DNA of 64,000 nucleotides, from assembly GCA_020912385.1 (NCBI GenBank), contig CP087212.1:1178001-1242000 (forward strand). The letters are read 5' to 3'. The DNA comes from Neofusicoccum parvum (taxonomy: Eukaryota; Ascomycota; Dothideomycetes; Botryosphaeriales; Botryosphaeriaceae). Every line of letters starts with the position of its first letter. The stretch's first letter is position 1. The notes beneath the pieces were generated by a model. It had not been told where the DNA came from, made no database searches, and saw only the letters and a list, made by a program, of their open reading frames with translations. A program made the translations under genes and the position numbers. Below, one piece after another: positions 1-12,240 of this stretch.

Positions 1-50
1 ACAGCGCAGGAAGCGGCGGCGATCATGGCGATGAAGTTGTTGAAATGCAT
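1..50 (-). CDS. 5' end of a secreted-protein gene (partial, runs off the left edge)
   Basis: Reading the minus strand from an ATG at 50 to the window edge gives 16 residues, MHFNNFIAMIAAASCA, with a hydrophobic Ala-rich core typical of a signal-peptide start. The region upstream (51 to about 180, read on the minus strand) is a plausible promoter and leader, with no competing gene. Only the beginning is visible, so the product cannot be named; small secreted proteins such as CFEM or hydrophobin types often begin this way. That it is a real start is inferred from the signal-like sequence only. Confidence 0.5.
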   Translation of the reverse strand, partial: MHFNNFIAMIAAASCA

Positions 51-2103
51 TTTGGATGTTGGTTGTTGATTCGTAGCGAATGACTGTTGGTAAGAGTGTA
101 GTTGGCTTTAGTGAGTGAAGCTGAATGAGAGAAGCTGGTTGGTGATGATTGTACAGTGAGGAAGACTGCATCTTATATAGCCGTCTGTCTCTCTGTCCGT
201 CTTCATCTGGCGTATGGAAGTTTGGGGCTACCAGCAGGCACATGTCTCGGCACCCACAGCTCAGCCGCGGTAGTAGCTGCGCAAGGGCCCGTTGGTGATA
301 CTCGGTTTTGTTCCGTTTCGCTGTCTGACCTTGGAAGGACTTGGCGACCGTTTCCTGCATGTGGCGGCTGTCAGAGGTGCTCTTGGCTTGCGAGCTCAGC
401 CCTGTGCTACTGCCACGTTATTGTGAGCCGACACAATGGTGTTGTGCCGGTAGCCCGTATTCAGATGGACCGAGCTTGGCCTAGCTGACATCATGGTCCT
501 GAGCGAGGCGTTGTTGTACGAAATCGGTCCGCAAACATGATAAATCATGGATTCAGACAGATCAAATGTTCCAATGAGAATCATGGCAATCTGGTCCAAG
601 CAGATGCCTCCCCTCCCATGATCCGTCCAGCTGTTGCAGTATTCTGTGAATGGGCGACGTGCAGGAAACGTGGTGAAGCGCACATGAGCCCCAAACGGTG
701 GTTCGAGTACAAATGAATAGGTGAAACGGCCGTTGGAAGGCTGTCACGAATCAGATAGTTGGCTCGGTGTCAAGCCTCTGAACTCTATTTTTGAGTTAAA
801 GTTCAACGTCCTTCTAGCGTTGCGTCTAGAAGACATTCCGCCGTTTCTGGCTCCCAACTGTGGCTGAGCCATTCCGCATGCTAATCCGTAATAGGGGGCG
901 TCTGTTTCAGCACAACTACACTATTACTGCATTTAGTATAACATGCTATAGCCACCACTGTACCTCGGAATAATGCTGCTTGGCGGATCAAGTAGGGACT
1001 TGACGGGCTGCGCAAACCGCAGATGATGCTGGCCGTATTCGAGGGTAGCCAGCATGCAAGGCTGATTCATGCGTGGCCGCACAGGTTAGTAATTCCCACT
1101 ACCCAGCTTTTAGCTCCTATTTCGGCCTGGATGATCGAACCATCTAAACCGATTACAAACCTGATCTCACCCACTGATCCCACAGTGGTTCCAGAACCGA
1201 TGCAAGAGGTATTCGCAGACGCATAGCCTTGGCATTTCCCCGCTACCATCGTATGCGTATTTAGAACGAATAGCGAGATTGAGTCCTTGGCGGAGGAGAT
1301 TTCTTCACTACACGCAACGCCATCCTTGGCATCGTAGCCGACGGAGCCGGCCACGCGAACTTCAACGCCTCCATGTAGAAGGTAAGTACTTAGACTAAAC
1401 GGTCAGGCACGTGGTTGTTCTGCACGCTCCGGTAGCTTTCGGCTGCCAAGATTTCATTCCGATCTCTAGTCACGCATTATGGACATCACTTTGGTCCTCC
1501 GTGTCTTTGCAGCATTCTCTCCTGAGATGATCCGAAGATGACCAGTGCTGATAGCTGTGCAGCTGCTGTCAACACATCTATCATGTCAGCATCATCGCTA
1601 CTCAAGCGGCGTTGATCTTCCGCTCGAAATGTGAGATTCGCAGCACTGGAACTGGGAGCTTCTACAGCCAACTGGGAAATATGATTGCTGCGCTTTTCAA
1701 CTCGGAGGGAGTTGTTGAAGCAGTGAAAGGAGATGCGCATCCTCCAAGGCCTTGTGTTCTCGCGGCTGATGTCATGTAGTCCTTCTGTTTCTTTGTTCTC
1801 CGTGCCTTGGACATTGTTTACTCCATCACTTAATCAACACCTCGTCATGGAACAAAGAGCGTGCGAGATTGCTTTATCCACACAACACAAAAACCTTTTC
1901 TCAACAATGTGAATCGTCGTTCTATTTAACTGAATTGTCTTTCTAGAGCATATCTTTCTGCGAAAACTTCAAATCCTACTTGATACCAACAGGTCGGACA
2001 TAGCGAGAATCTCACAGCAATATCTCAGCCGCCACGCAAGTCCTCCCCCGACTAATTTTCCAAGCAACTAGACCTATCAGACATCTCCACGCATCCACCG
2101 ACA
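51..2103. other. Intergenic, 2 kb, no supported gene
   Basis: This lies between the leftward secreted-protein start and the rightward gene at 2104, so both ends are probably promoter. The only stretch with some protein-like character is on the minus strand at about 1067-1390 (see findings). No tRNA, transposon or long repeat was recognised. Confidence 0.5.
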
Positions 2104-2952
2104 ATGACAAGTCCGGACCCCCTCTGCCTCCCCTACAACCAACGGTCCGCCCTCCTCACCGGCCCCACCGTCTCCCTATCCCTCCCCCAATCCAGCATGC
2201 CCACCCCCCACACCATCCCCTCCCTCCCCCGCCGCATGCTCTTCGCCTTCTCCCGCCTGGCCGCCTCGCGCCTCTCCGTCACCGACGGCGTCACCACCAC
2301 AACCACCACCACCACCACCCCGCCCTCCAGCCGTCCCACCACGCCACCCACCTGCCGCACCATCACCCTGCCCACCGACGCCTGCTCGATCGGCGGCCTC
2401 GAGTACCTGGTGCTTTGGATGAAGGCGTCGTGCCGCAGCCGCTCGGCGGTGCCGATCGTGCCGGCGGCGCCGGAGGAGCCGCGGCCGGACCGCTGGCGGT
2501 AGGTGGCGGGCGCGCTGCGGGCGGCGCGCGCGCTGGACGCGCCCGAGGCCGAGCGGCTGCTGGTCGCGTGGGTGAAGCGGCGTCTGGCGGGCGCGGCGCC
2601 GGGCGCGGACGCGTTCAGGGCCGCGGTCGAGGCGCTGGAGGGCGTGGATGGCCGGCTGGTGCAGGTGTGCTTGCGGAGCGGGGCGCGGTTCGCGCAGCTG
2701 GGACGGCTGGAGGAGAGGGCGGAGATTGAGGCGTGGTTGAGGGCGGAGCGGCCGGGGTTGTGGGAGCTGTGGGAGGCGTTTGGGGAGAGGGCGGAGGTGG
2801 GGAGGGAGCTGATGGAGGAGAGGCGGAAGGTTGCTGTTAAGAGGCTGAGGGAGAAGGCGAGAGTTGAGAATGATATGGTTGAAGAGAGGATGTCAAGGGA
2901 GGCGGAGAAGAGGCTGGAGAGGCAGCGCAGGTTGGCGGGGCTCATTGAGTGA
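2104..2952 (+). pseudogene. Hypothetical protein gene interrupted by one in-frame TAG
   Basis: One reading frame runs from the ATG at 2104 to a stop at 2950-2952, broken only by TAG at 2500-2502. The first part (132 codons) holds a run of about nine Thr from an ACC microsatellite near 2293-2322 and the segment GLEYLVLWMK. The second part (149 codons) continues directly with ALRAARALDAPEAE and ends in a charged, probably coiled-coil helix rich in E, R and K. Composition and codon use are alike on both sides, so the frame looks like one former 282-residue protein. The helix-rich second half after an LEYLVLWM-type strand recalls the BTB-like hypothetical proteins of Dothideomycetes, but I cannot confirm that family. 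An intron removing the TAG is possible (GT at 2499, AG at 2617-2618, 120 nt) but would delete well-conserved-looking sequence. A nonsense mutation, readthrough or sequence error fits better. Confidence 0.5.
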
Positions 2953-4207
2953 ATCTGCATGTACGAAGGGGTGCATTCCCCGCTTCACTGAGATTGAAGT
3001 CAAGTAAAATTTGAGAAAATCACAACAAATAGAATACTTCCAAAGCGACTGAAAATTCCAATGTTCTCCTAACAACCTCCAACGTCGCGGCATCTGGTTT
3101 GACGTGTGCATTGTGTTCCGGAACCGGCGGCCCATCGGGCTCAAAAATAATCACAGTACCAGTGTGGGCGCAAGGCTCAGAAAATCCTTCTCTTCTTTCT
3201 GACTCTGCGCTGCAGACTACTATATGGTGAATGGAATGATGCCATGCTTATCTTTTTGGTTGATCACAAGCACGACTTTCTCCATCAGTACTATGCCAGA
3301 CTGAGTAGCCTCAGATCGTAAATACTCTGAGACTGACAGGCTGGACTTTGTAGATAGGATCATTCAAGTCTTTCCATTCATAACAGTTTTATATTCCAGC
3401 GATGCTGTCTTGTCCATCTTCCCTCCATTGAGCCGAAAGCTTTAGCAACGATGTTAAAATATTACGACTGCTTCTTCCACCTAGCTTCGGTGGATTTTCG
3501 GCCTATAAACCTATTCTGAGTCAGAAATTTGGAGTAAAGGTTCTACTGATTGAGGGATAATCTAGCACTATCATATTGTCTGTTCGCGCTCACTTAGACT
3601 CGGTTTGAGGTGTTTCATTCGTATACCTTGCCAGCAGCATGATACCAGCATGTGAGACTCTATTAGTAAAAGATTCAAAAGCGGAAGATATGATTTGAAA
3701 GTATGATGTTCTTAACGGGGCTATTTCAAGGTAGGTGGGGGATTGCGCCATTCTCCGTCCCCGCACCACACGCCTTGAGTTCTGCGGAGTTGCAGGGAAC
3801 GGTAAATTTGTAAAACGTAGCACGCAGGTCCCAGAAACTCAGAAGCCAAACACACAACACCCTTCCCGTGTACAAGTTTTGGCAATCACAGGGTTCCAAT
3901 TCGCAATTGGCCGCCCTCTTACCTTATCAGGCTAGTCCTGACTCATTCGGTAAGGCAGCGCGAAGCCGAGCGGCATGGCTACCCGCCGCCGGAGCTCGGA
4001 GCCGAATACCCACCACCACTCTTGTCCATCTTCGGTATCGGGATCCGAGTCAGGCTGGAGCACGCATTATAGGTGGAGGCAAGCGTGACGCATCCCTACT
4101 TAAAACCCCCATGTTGCGCCAAATTTCAGTTTCACCTCCCTTCTACTCCTCAATAGCGTTGTGTCTTTCCAAAACCATCACAGCACAACCCCTGTAAGAG
4201 ATCCAGG
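2953..4207. other. Intergenic, 1.25 kb
   Basis: No gene was seen. The right end is the promoter and leader of the aminotransferase gene, with an ACTTAAAA element near 4097 and a pyrimidine-rich, CA-rich leader before the ATG. Confidence 0.5.
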
Positions 4208-5981
4208 ATGGGATCAATCAGCGAAAGAGTCGAGGCCTTCCCAAATGTGCCTCAGGGCCCAAAGGACAATATGTATGATCTGAAGGTGCGGCTGGTTTCG
4301 GACACGACGCCTGACAAGGTCGACTTGGGCGCGGGAGTTTACCGCGACGAAGTCGGACGGTATTACGAGTTGCCTGTGATTCGAAAGGTATGATAAGCTC
4401 CAAAGGCCGGAGAAACCTCCGAAGCCATGGTTGGGCAGGCGTGAATGGGGGAAGTGGACCAAAGTTGCTGACGGAGCCTTCATCAACACAGGCAAAGAAC
4501 ATCCTTGAGTCTCAACCACCGGATCACGACGTAAGTCTCATTGTTCTTTCCAAAATCAAATGGACTAGCTAAAGGGGAATTCAGTACGGTGGTCACACTG
4601 GAGACCCGAAGTTTGTTAAGCTTGCTTCTGAAGTCATCTTCGGCAAGGATAGTGAAACACTGAAAGCGGGAAAGGTAAGAATTGAAGACATTCTCATAAA
4701 ACGCCATTTCACCAAAAGCTCCTTGCTTCTTCTCAACCTCTCGCGAAATTCTCCATTCTGATTCCCGTTCTCTTCCCCATCCCCCCCACCCGTTCTCTCC
4801 TCCAGCCCGCCCAGCTCCTCACACTCCAACCCCACAGGTCGCCAGCTCCCTCACCATCGCCGGCACCGGCGCCGTCCACATCGGCGCCGTCTTCGCATCG
4901 CGCTTCTTCGCCACGCCCGGCACGCCGCTCAACGTCTACATCGGCGTGCCCGCGTGGGGCAACTACAACGCGCTGTTCGCGCACGCCGGCCTGAACCCCA
5001 TCACCTACAACTACTACGACGCGAAGCAGAAGCGCGTCGACTTCGCCACCCTCCTCTCCACCATCGCCGCCGCCCCGCCGCGCTCCGTCTTCGTCCTGCA
5101 GGGCGTGTGCCACAACCCCACCGGCCTCGACCTGAGCAACGAGGAGTGGATCCAGGTGGCCGACGCCCTGGCGCTGGGCGGGCACCTTCCGTTCTTCGAC
5201 GTTGCGTATCAGGGGTTTGGCGTGGGGTTGGATGAGGATGCGTGGGCGGTGCGGGAGTTCGTGAGGAGGGGCCAGGAGGTCATCGTGGCGCAGAGCTTCT
5301 CGAAGAACCTGGGGCTCTACGGCGAGAGGGTGGGTGTTGTGCACGTCGTGACGGGCGATGCGGGGACGGCGAAAAACGTGGCGGACCAGCTGAGGTGCTT
5401 CGCGAGGTGGGACTATTCGAGTCCGCCGAGGTACGGCGCGACGCTGGCGAATATCGTGCTGGAAAACTTTTGGGATGAGTGGTGAGTGTTCCTTGACCTC
5501 TTCTTTGCTTCTGTTTGTGAATCTGGTTAAACACATGTTTCTTGAGAATTGGAGAGGACAGGGAGAACTTGTACCCTACTAATGCCGTTGCATAGGCTAG
5601 AAAATCTGAAAACGATGAGGGAGCGGCTGCAGCAAACCCGGAAGCACTTGCACAGACTACTCACAGAAGAGCTCAAGGTCAGTCCTTCTGGAAGCAAGAT
5701 AGACCTTCGGCTACTGACACAGGAATTGCTAGACACCGGGAAATTGGGAGCATATTCTCTATGAGACTGGGCTCTTTTCGTAAGTTCTCTACCTCATTCC
5801 ATGTATTAATGCTATTATGCTGATAAAGTGAAGACTCTTGGCTCTTAATGAGGCCCAGGTCAAGAGAATCGGCTCTGAGTTCCACATACATTTCCCAACC
5901 AACGGACGTATTAACGTTGCTGGGTTGAACGAAGCCAAGACGGAAAGGCTTGCGAGGGCCATTGATAGTGTTCTTCGATAG
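4208..5981 (+). CDS. Aspartate aminotransferase (class I, PLP-dependent), seven exons
   Basis: It transfers the amino group between aspartate and 2-oxoglutarate, giving oxaloacetate and glutamate. Exons: 4208-4387, 4492-4530, 4585-4674, 4838-5481, 5596-5677, 5733-5779, 5834-5981, with GT-AG introns throughout and phases that agree, giving 409 residues (family usually about 400-430). Visible motifs: VDLGAGVYRD near the N-terminus, AWGNYNALF (cofactor-stacking Trp), CHNPTGLD, DVAYQGF (Asp pairing with the PLP ring nitrogen), QSFSKNLGLYGERVG with the Schiff-base Lys at about 259, and GRINVAGLNE with the substrate-binding Arg. No mitochondrial presequence is obvious, so a cytosolic form is likelier. 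The second exon is only 39 nt. The gene stands alone, with the nearest gene 3' being the HET gene in tandem. Confidence 0.93.
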
Positions 5982-6651
5982 TCAAGTAGGGTGTGAAGTA
6001 GTTTCGCCTGAATGGTAACGGATCCAATTCAATATATCATGATGATTTCGGTAAGATAATCAGTGAGAAAGTGCTGAATTGATTGTGTTATTGATTAGCA
6101 GTTCTATTTGTACGACAAAGGTTGGTACAATTTAGGCAGCTATGCAGACACTCAAACATTCATACTGTGTACTGTACACCTACCTGATTCATATAAAATG
6201 ATGTTCACAAGGTGTTTTGAGCAGACCAATGAAAGCGTTTCCGTAATTTTCTTTGATAACTTTTCCGTGGATTGCTTGTTACCTTGGAGGAAGACCACTA
6301 TCCGACCGTTCGTGTCAATATTGATCACGTGATTGAGCCATCTGCAAAGGCCAATTTCAAGGGGTGGCTATCCGCGCAACACAGAGGAAGCATTTGGCAA
6401 TTCCGTTGATGGCTTTTCTCCTCTCCCTCCTCTCGCTATCTTGTTTGAGATCGATGATTGGCTTGTATAGCATATCATGTGTTGTATTCCGTTATCGGAT
6501 TAGGGCTCCGAGCGACACAAATAGCAACACTCATTTTCGTTGCTGCCTGGTAGGGTCTATCAACCTCTTTTCCTCCAATTCACATCTATATCGAAACAAC
6601 ACCACTTTTGTACTGCTATTCCAACCGGTGGTCGTCGCTACCGTGACAAGC
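5982..6651. other. Intergenic, 670 bp
   Basis: Tandem spacer between the aminotransferase and the HET gene. The frame of the HET gene is open upstream back to about 6364, so an earlier in-frame ATG at 6409 cannot be excluded as its start. A weak relative of the dispersed 3' motif may sit near 6010. Confidence 0.4.
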
Positions 6652-9230
6652 ATGGCATGTCACGAAGCGGGCCTGTGCCGCCAGCAAGGTTGCGTCTACC
6701 TTCTGAGCTCCAACAACTTCCAGGTTGGCAAACCAGAAGATGGAGTCATGGGCACCATGGGTTACCACAAATTTTACAAGGCTACTGAAGCTGAGTACGA
6801 AGAGTACTTCCACGAACAATGCACCCAGTGCGAAGAAGAACAAGGCCTTGTCGCAAGCGAGACGGAAATCTGCCTCCATTGCCGACACTTGCGACTACGT
6901 CATTTCTTCGTCTGCACTTCCCTACCCGGGGAGAGATATCGCTCACTGAGATTACGCCTTGGGAACCTGGAAGAACTCCGACAGCGCAGCGAGAATTGTG
7001 TGTTCTGCAACCTGGTCTGCGCTGCCGTAGAGACGCAGTGTATCGCTGCGAAGGATCTGCTGGAAGAACGACTCGACAGCATGTTCCCAGAGCTATATTC
7101 CACTGAGAGAAGCGTATATCTCTCTAGAAACCGGAGGACGGAAATTGTATACGCGAAGAGTTTGCTCGGTGAAAATGCAAGGGGGATACAGGAAGTAGAC
7201 AGCACGCCTTTGACCGTCCATATCGAAACGTTTACTACCACGCCGCAAGCCAGCTTACCCAAAGAAGGTCTACGGAAAGTAGCTGTGTCAATTGACCGTA
7301 CGCTGTCATGGGAGAAAGTAAAGGGATGGCTGGAAGAATGCGACTCCAAGCACCAACACGAAACACAATTGGAAAAGGCATCAAAAACCATTCTACCTCC
7401 TGGATTCATGGCAATAGACGTTAGAAACAGGTGTATTGTGGATGGGACGCCAGACTGTCGCTACATCGCGTTAAGCTACGTATGGGGTGCGTTTCAGCCC
7501 GGAGACTTGGCCGCGACCAAATCCACCATTGACTTCCTCAAGAAGCCTGGAAGTTTGAACAAGGAGACGGTCCCAGCGACCATCTGGGACTCTTTGGCCG
7601 TATGTCAGGAACTTGACGTACCTTTCCTCTGGGTCGACCGTCTGTGCATCGTGCAAGACGGCGAAGCTCAGAAGATGGAGCAGATCAACGGCATGGACGC
7701 AATATATTCTCGCGCATACATCACAATCTGCGCAGTCGGAGGCGCACACTCAAAAGCTGGACTTTGCGGTACTACAAACACGCCTCGCTCACTCCAACAG
7801 GGCTTCGCGCGCATCGGCAATCTTGGATTGGTGACAGAGCTGCCAGACACACGAGTCTGGAGGGGAGAAGCATGGTGGAAGCGAGGCTGGACTTACCAGG
7901 AATACGTACTTTCTGGGCGAAGCCTTCTCTTTACCCCCTGGCAAGTATCTTTCGAGTGCGCCGCTGGTGTTCTCTTCGAGGGACCTACCTACGAGATGTC
8001 TATCGGCGATTGGGAACATCCGATTAACAGCACGACGTTTGATCGATACGAAGGCATCGTCCGCGAATACAACAACCGTATCCTTTCCTGGCAATCAGAT
8101 GTATACAATGGCTTCATCGGCGTATTCAAAAGCCTTTACCGGAACCTTGACCAATTCATTTATGGATTACCCGCGATAGACTTCGACCAGGCCATTTTGT
8201 GGGATACTGAGACACTTCTCGATGGAATGATCCCTAGATACACCGAAAATAATGTTCGTCTGCCAAGCTGGTCTTGGGTATGCTCCAAGGGCAGAACATC
8301 AGTTAGCCGCGGTTTCTTCGCATCACTTGCCCGATGGAACTCATGGGACGACAAACGAGGAGTTACGCCTATCTGTGCGGGAGGAAGCACCAGTGACAAC
8401 TTGGAATGGCTGCAAGGAACTGGCACTAACCGCCGTGGAGGCGCAGAGTACTCACGGAGCGTTTACTCCCTTGTCTCATGGGCCATGGGATGCATTGAAG
8501 CGCCGGCGCCAAAGTTTCTCACAGACAGAATGCGTTTTTCATCACTTCAAGACAAAATGCAAGATATATGGCCGACCTACCAACACTTTTGGGACGAAGC
8601 CCATGGTAGACCCAATCCCTGGATTTGCACCAACCCAGACAAATTGGAACTTGTCAAAGCAGCCCCTGGGAGAATTTTACTTCGGGCAGCAGTGGCTACG
8701 CTCAAAATTGAGGAAGGAGTCGGCTCGAAGCGCATGCTTCGTGCACCAAATGGCCACCTCGTAGGGCAAGTCAACAAACACTTCAACGACTTAGACTCAT
8801 TCGAGGGAGGATCATGTCAATTTGTGGCTCTGTCAGTCTGCTCAGCTGTGTACGACTTATCCGACCTTTTCCAAAAAGACAGAACGCTGGGGATGGATGC
8901 TCTGCCGGCTCGAAGCTTTCAAAAACCTCCGTAAGTAGACCTTGGCCCTTTTTTTTTTTTTTTTTTGAAACGAACGAGCGAGCTAAAGATGCGTCAAGTG
9001 GTCCAAAAGGCTATCTCGAAAACGCGCCAGATATTCTAGCATCGAGAGTTCTCAGTTCAGACGTCACCTTCTATGATGACGAAGAGTACCCACTTCTTCC
9101 TCCTCCCGCAGTGAACGTCATGATGCTTGGCTGGCGCGGGAATGTTGCCTACCGCATGTCGCTGGGCTTTGTGTTGCTAGTCCAGTGGGTAAAACTCAAA
9201 CCCGAGTTCCGGACGATTGTTCTTGAATGA
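6652..9230 (+). CDS. HET-domain protein (heterokaryon incompatibility type)
   Basis: HET proteins act in fungal nonself recognition and programmed cell death on heterokaryon formation. I place the start at ATG 6652 because what follows (MACHEAGLCRQQG) is Cys-rich and the upstream open part is hydrophobic and promoter-like; an in-frame ATG at 6409 is the alternative. Exons 6652-8930 and 8999-9230 give 836 residues. The N-terminus has two CxxC pairs (CTQC, CLHC) and the usual CVFC stretch. The HET core begins near residue 270 with YIALSYVWG, then FLWVDRLCIVQD, and RGWTYQEYVLSGR near 410. The last exon supplies the family's C-terminal block, MLGWRGNVAYRMSLG, ending close to EFRTIVLE. The intron has an 18-nt run of T at 8949-8966 before its acceptor. 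No NACHT or WD repeats follow, so this is a stand-alone HET protein. Confidence 0.88.
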
Positions 9231-9702
9231 AGCGTGATTATTGGATCAAATCTCTTCAAAGTGTCGAGATATTCTCTTCACCCCAAGGAGATGTTGCGGC
9301 ATAGGTGATTTGTAATCAGGTCAATGGAAATTTAGACATGAGTGTATTATTCTCTATTTGATGTGGCCAAAAACTTATTTGCAAATGCTGACGGGACGGA
9401 CGAAGTCGCTGAGAAGTTCGTCCGCCACAGCCCCGAAGTGGCACACCGTGATTTGGTCCAATTTTTCAACACCCGTGCGCGCGAGACCCGCCTGAACGGA
9501 AGTTTCGTAGCCTCTCTGCTTGCTCACTCTCATATTAGTAGCTTACGCCTACATATGTAGGGGTGAAAACTTAGCCACCGCAACGCCGTTACGGGAGCAC
9601 TCGTGGAGTACCGACAAGGCTGAAGCCACGCCCGAATCCAAGGTCGGAAGCGGGCACCCCATCACTTCCTTTCAATTTATCTTTCCTCCAACACTTCCAT
9701 AC
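9231..9702. other. Convergent 3' intergenic, 472 bp
   Basis: Spacer between the 3' ends of the HET gene (+) and the Zn2Cys6 gene (-). No gene. A degenerate match to the dispersed 3' motif lies near 9408-9426 (GCTGAGAAGTTCGTCCG). Confidence 0.4.
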
Positions 9703-11455
9703 TCAACTCCACGTAAAATCCATCCCCAACCCCATCAACGCCTCCTCCCACGGAAAGAACCCACTCCCCGGCCTCTCCCTCGCCCCCGCCGCGCCACAAT
9801 ACCCATCCATATCGTGCTTCAGCCACGTCTTCTCCGCCAAAACCTGCGCGACCGGCAGCGTGTTCCCGTACCAGTCCTCATCGACCAGAAACGCGTACTT
9901 GCGCAGCACGTGCAACCTCTCCGCATCGGACGACGCGTGGCAGCTCGCGATGAGCCACGGCCAGATGGAGCACGTCTTGGCGTGCTCGCCGGGCTTGTCG
10001 ATGGCCTCCATCAGGTCGAGGATGCTGCGCACGCAGGCCTTGACGGTCGAGCTGCGCTGCCACACGTCGTCCTCGAGGTACTGCAGCAGGATCACCGCGG
10101 CCAAGCGGTACGTCTCGGCCATCTGCTCCGCCCGCCTTGCTCGCTCGGCCGACTGCCGCTCCCCGTCTGCTGTGGCGTTTCCGGTGTTGGAGGCAGATGT
10201 TGTTGTCGCAGGCACAAGCTGCTTGATCGTCCGGAGTGTGTGTTCGGTCGCCTCCTTCCACGCGCGTATCTCGGTGCGTTGGTCGGGATAGCGCAGCCAG
10301 CGCCGCACCTGTTGGACGATGTCGAAAATGACGCGGACCAGTTCTGTGGAGCAGCCGCTGACGCAGTTGATCTCGCGCTCCGGGCGGTCGATCTTCGTTA
10401 GCCAGAAGGAGGCGGCCTCGACCATCTTGGCTTCGTTTGCTGGGTTGTCGAGAGCAGAGTAGGCGAGGATGACGCGAGGTGCGAAGTACTGGCCCAGGTA
10501 GGAAAGCAAGGTGTTGTCGGTCGATGTGAATAATTGCTGTGATGGCAAGTTAATGAGCTGGCGCACGCCGTAGAAGTGCTTGCGCCAGTCGCCTTGGCGG
10601 TCATCTGGCAGGTCACAGAAGCACAGCATCAGTACCGATGCCACGATCTCGGTCTTGGAGAGTGAGTGTGGTTGATGGTTGAGAGCGTGGAAGAGTGCGG
10701 CCAGCACGGAGCCGCGGTAGTCAAGCGCGACCGTCAGGTAGTTAGGGTTGCGAGGCTTGAGTTGGTTCGCTGAGAGCGCCAGTACGGCGCGCAAGAGAAG
10801 GGGCGAGTGCTGGGTGAGCGGAACAATCACGTTATCATAGGTGTTGTTGTTGCTGTCTATTAGGGCGTACATAGAGCATATTTTCCTGGTGTCTAAGCAT
10901 GGTCAGAGCTCCCTTAAATCGAGAAATTTTAGCGGCAGGCCTTACAGTATTGGAATAAATGTGTATCGACTTCTGTCATCTCAGACATTGTAGAGAGGCC
11001 AATTGGTGGTAAGGGGCAAGTCGCATCCATAAAGCTCTGCAATGGTGACCCTTCGGGTTGAAGGAACAACGGGTTACGCCGGGTAGGGCTGAAGCTTGGG
11101 CTTAAATCATCAAATGTCGTGTTCAGGAACGGCCAGCATTTGCTTGCCCTTTTGGATTTGACCAAGGCTCCTTGGCTGTTCTTGTCCTCTGCACTCGCGT
11201 TGGATTGGCCGGCATGATACTGGGGTCCATCGCTGAGCCATTTCACATGTTCACCATAAGTGCATGGCTGGCCGCTTTTTTGGCAGCGTTGACATTCCGG
11301 CCAAGTTTCTGTGATGTGATCAGTAACATTTCAAAGAGCGTTCGAGGGGGCTTTCTAGTACCATCGCACTTTACCTTCCGCCGGCGGCAGAGTGCGCAGC
11401 CAGATCTTGACCTGAGGATTCGGCGTCGTCCGTAGACAGACTGCTGCGACTGCAT
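9703..11455 (-). CDS. Zn2Cys6 transcription factor with fungal-specific domain 2 (PF11951 type)
   Basis: Nuclear DNA-binding regulator of unknown target. Exons (minus strand): 11362-11455, 10946-11308, 9703-10892, both introns 53 nt, giving 548 residues. The first intron lies inside the zinc cluster: CALCRRRKVKC is in exon 1, and exon 2 supplies DETWPECQRCQKSGQPC, so splicing yields the canonical C-X2-C-X6-C-X6-C-X2-C-X6-C. A Ser/Pro-rich linker follows. The third exon begins the effector domain (FQYYTRKICSMYAL across the junction, then LLLRAVLALSANQLK), the pattern of PF11951 regulators such as acriflavine-sensitivity proteins. The acceptor at 10893-10894 was chosen because the next AG would create an immediate stop. 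No linked biosynthetic cluster is seen, so the target is unknown. Confidence 0.88.
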
Positions 11456-12240
11456 TGTCTATGATAAGGCTGAGGCCCTGGTTCGAGTGGAGTCCTCCGG
11501 GGAGAGAATTGGAGAAGGGTGGGCGATGCGGCACAGCAACCGTGTGTACCGTAGATCATTTATTCGAGCACTCGGGAACTTTGCCCCCACCTGACGGTTG
11601 CCTATCACCGCCAGACCCACTGTGCTCTGAGACAAACCATCAGCTTAATATCCGCTCGGTCACTAATTCCTAATTTTTCGAATTTGAGCTCGTAGCTCGC
11701 TCCGGCGTAAGCATACCGAAAGGAACGGTGTCGATTAAACAATGGCGTGACTTTATATCAATTAATACTTCTTGGTTCTAAGTATTGATCGGACGATGTC
11801 TTCTAAAAGGGTGTCGGCCCGATATCGAAATGCATGAGCCGGGGGGAAAGGACCGTCTCAAACGTGGGGAGTTGGGCTTCCCTTCGCCGGGTTTCTGTCA
11901 AGCGGGGGCCATATTGTGCCCAAGAACTCGGAATACTGGACTTCGTATATTAGCAGGACGTATAGTAGGCTCCTTGACTTAAGATCCACATGTAAAATAA
12001 AGACCGCTGTTGACTTGCAATGCCGCGGCTGTGACACATCAGGCGAAGAGAGAGACAGCTTGCAGAAAAGTTCGATTGCAATTGCCGAAGACGTCGAAAG
12101 GGGATTGAATGCAACTGGTTGTAAAGTCTTGAGAAGGTGCGTAAATCATCCGAATTCATGTAGGCATGATGTCGCCACCTGTATTTCTTGCTAGAACCAA
12201 CACCACGTAGTGCAAACTGGAGAAATAAGATGCGCTTCGC
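11456..12240. other. Intergenic, 785 bp
   Basis: Promoter side of the Zn2Cys6 gene and 3' side of the metallo-beta-lactamase gene, both on the minus strand. No gene or repeat was recognised. Confidence 0.4.

Noticed and set aside
2133..2960. 275-codon minus-strand frame over the broken gene at 2104
   Set aside because: It is Ser/Arg-rich low complexity with a Val run mirroring the Thr microsatellite, and no family features. The plus-strand frame has the better codon pattern, although the TAG there leaves a small doubt.
8949..8966. T18 run as a possible retroposon tail
   Set aside because: It lies inside the HET intron just before the acceptor and is better explained as a polypyrimidine tract.
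9520..10401. 293-codon plus-strand frame
   Set aside because: It is antisense to the Zn2Cys6 effector domain; Pro/Arg/His-rich shadow of GC-rich coding sequence.
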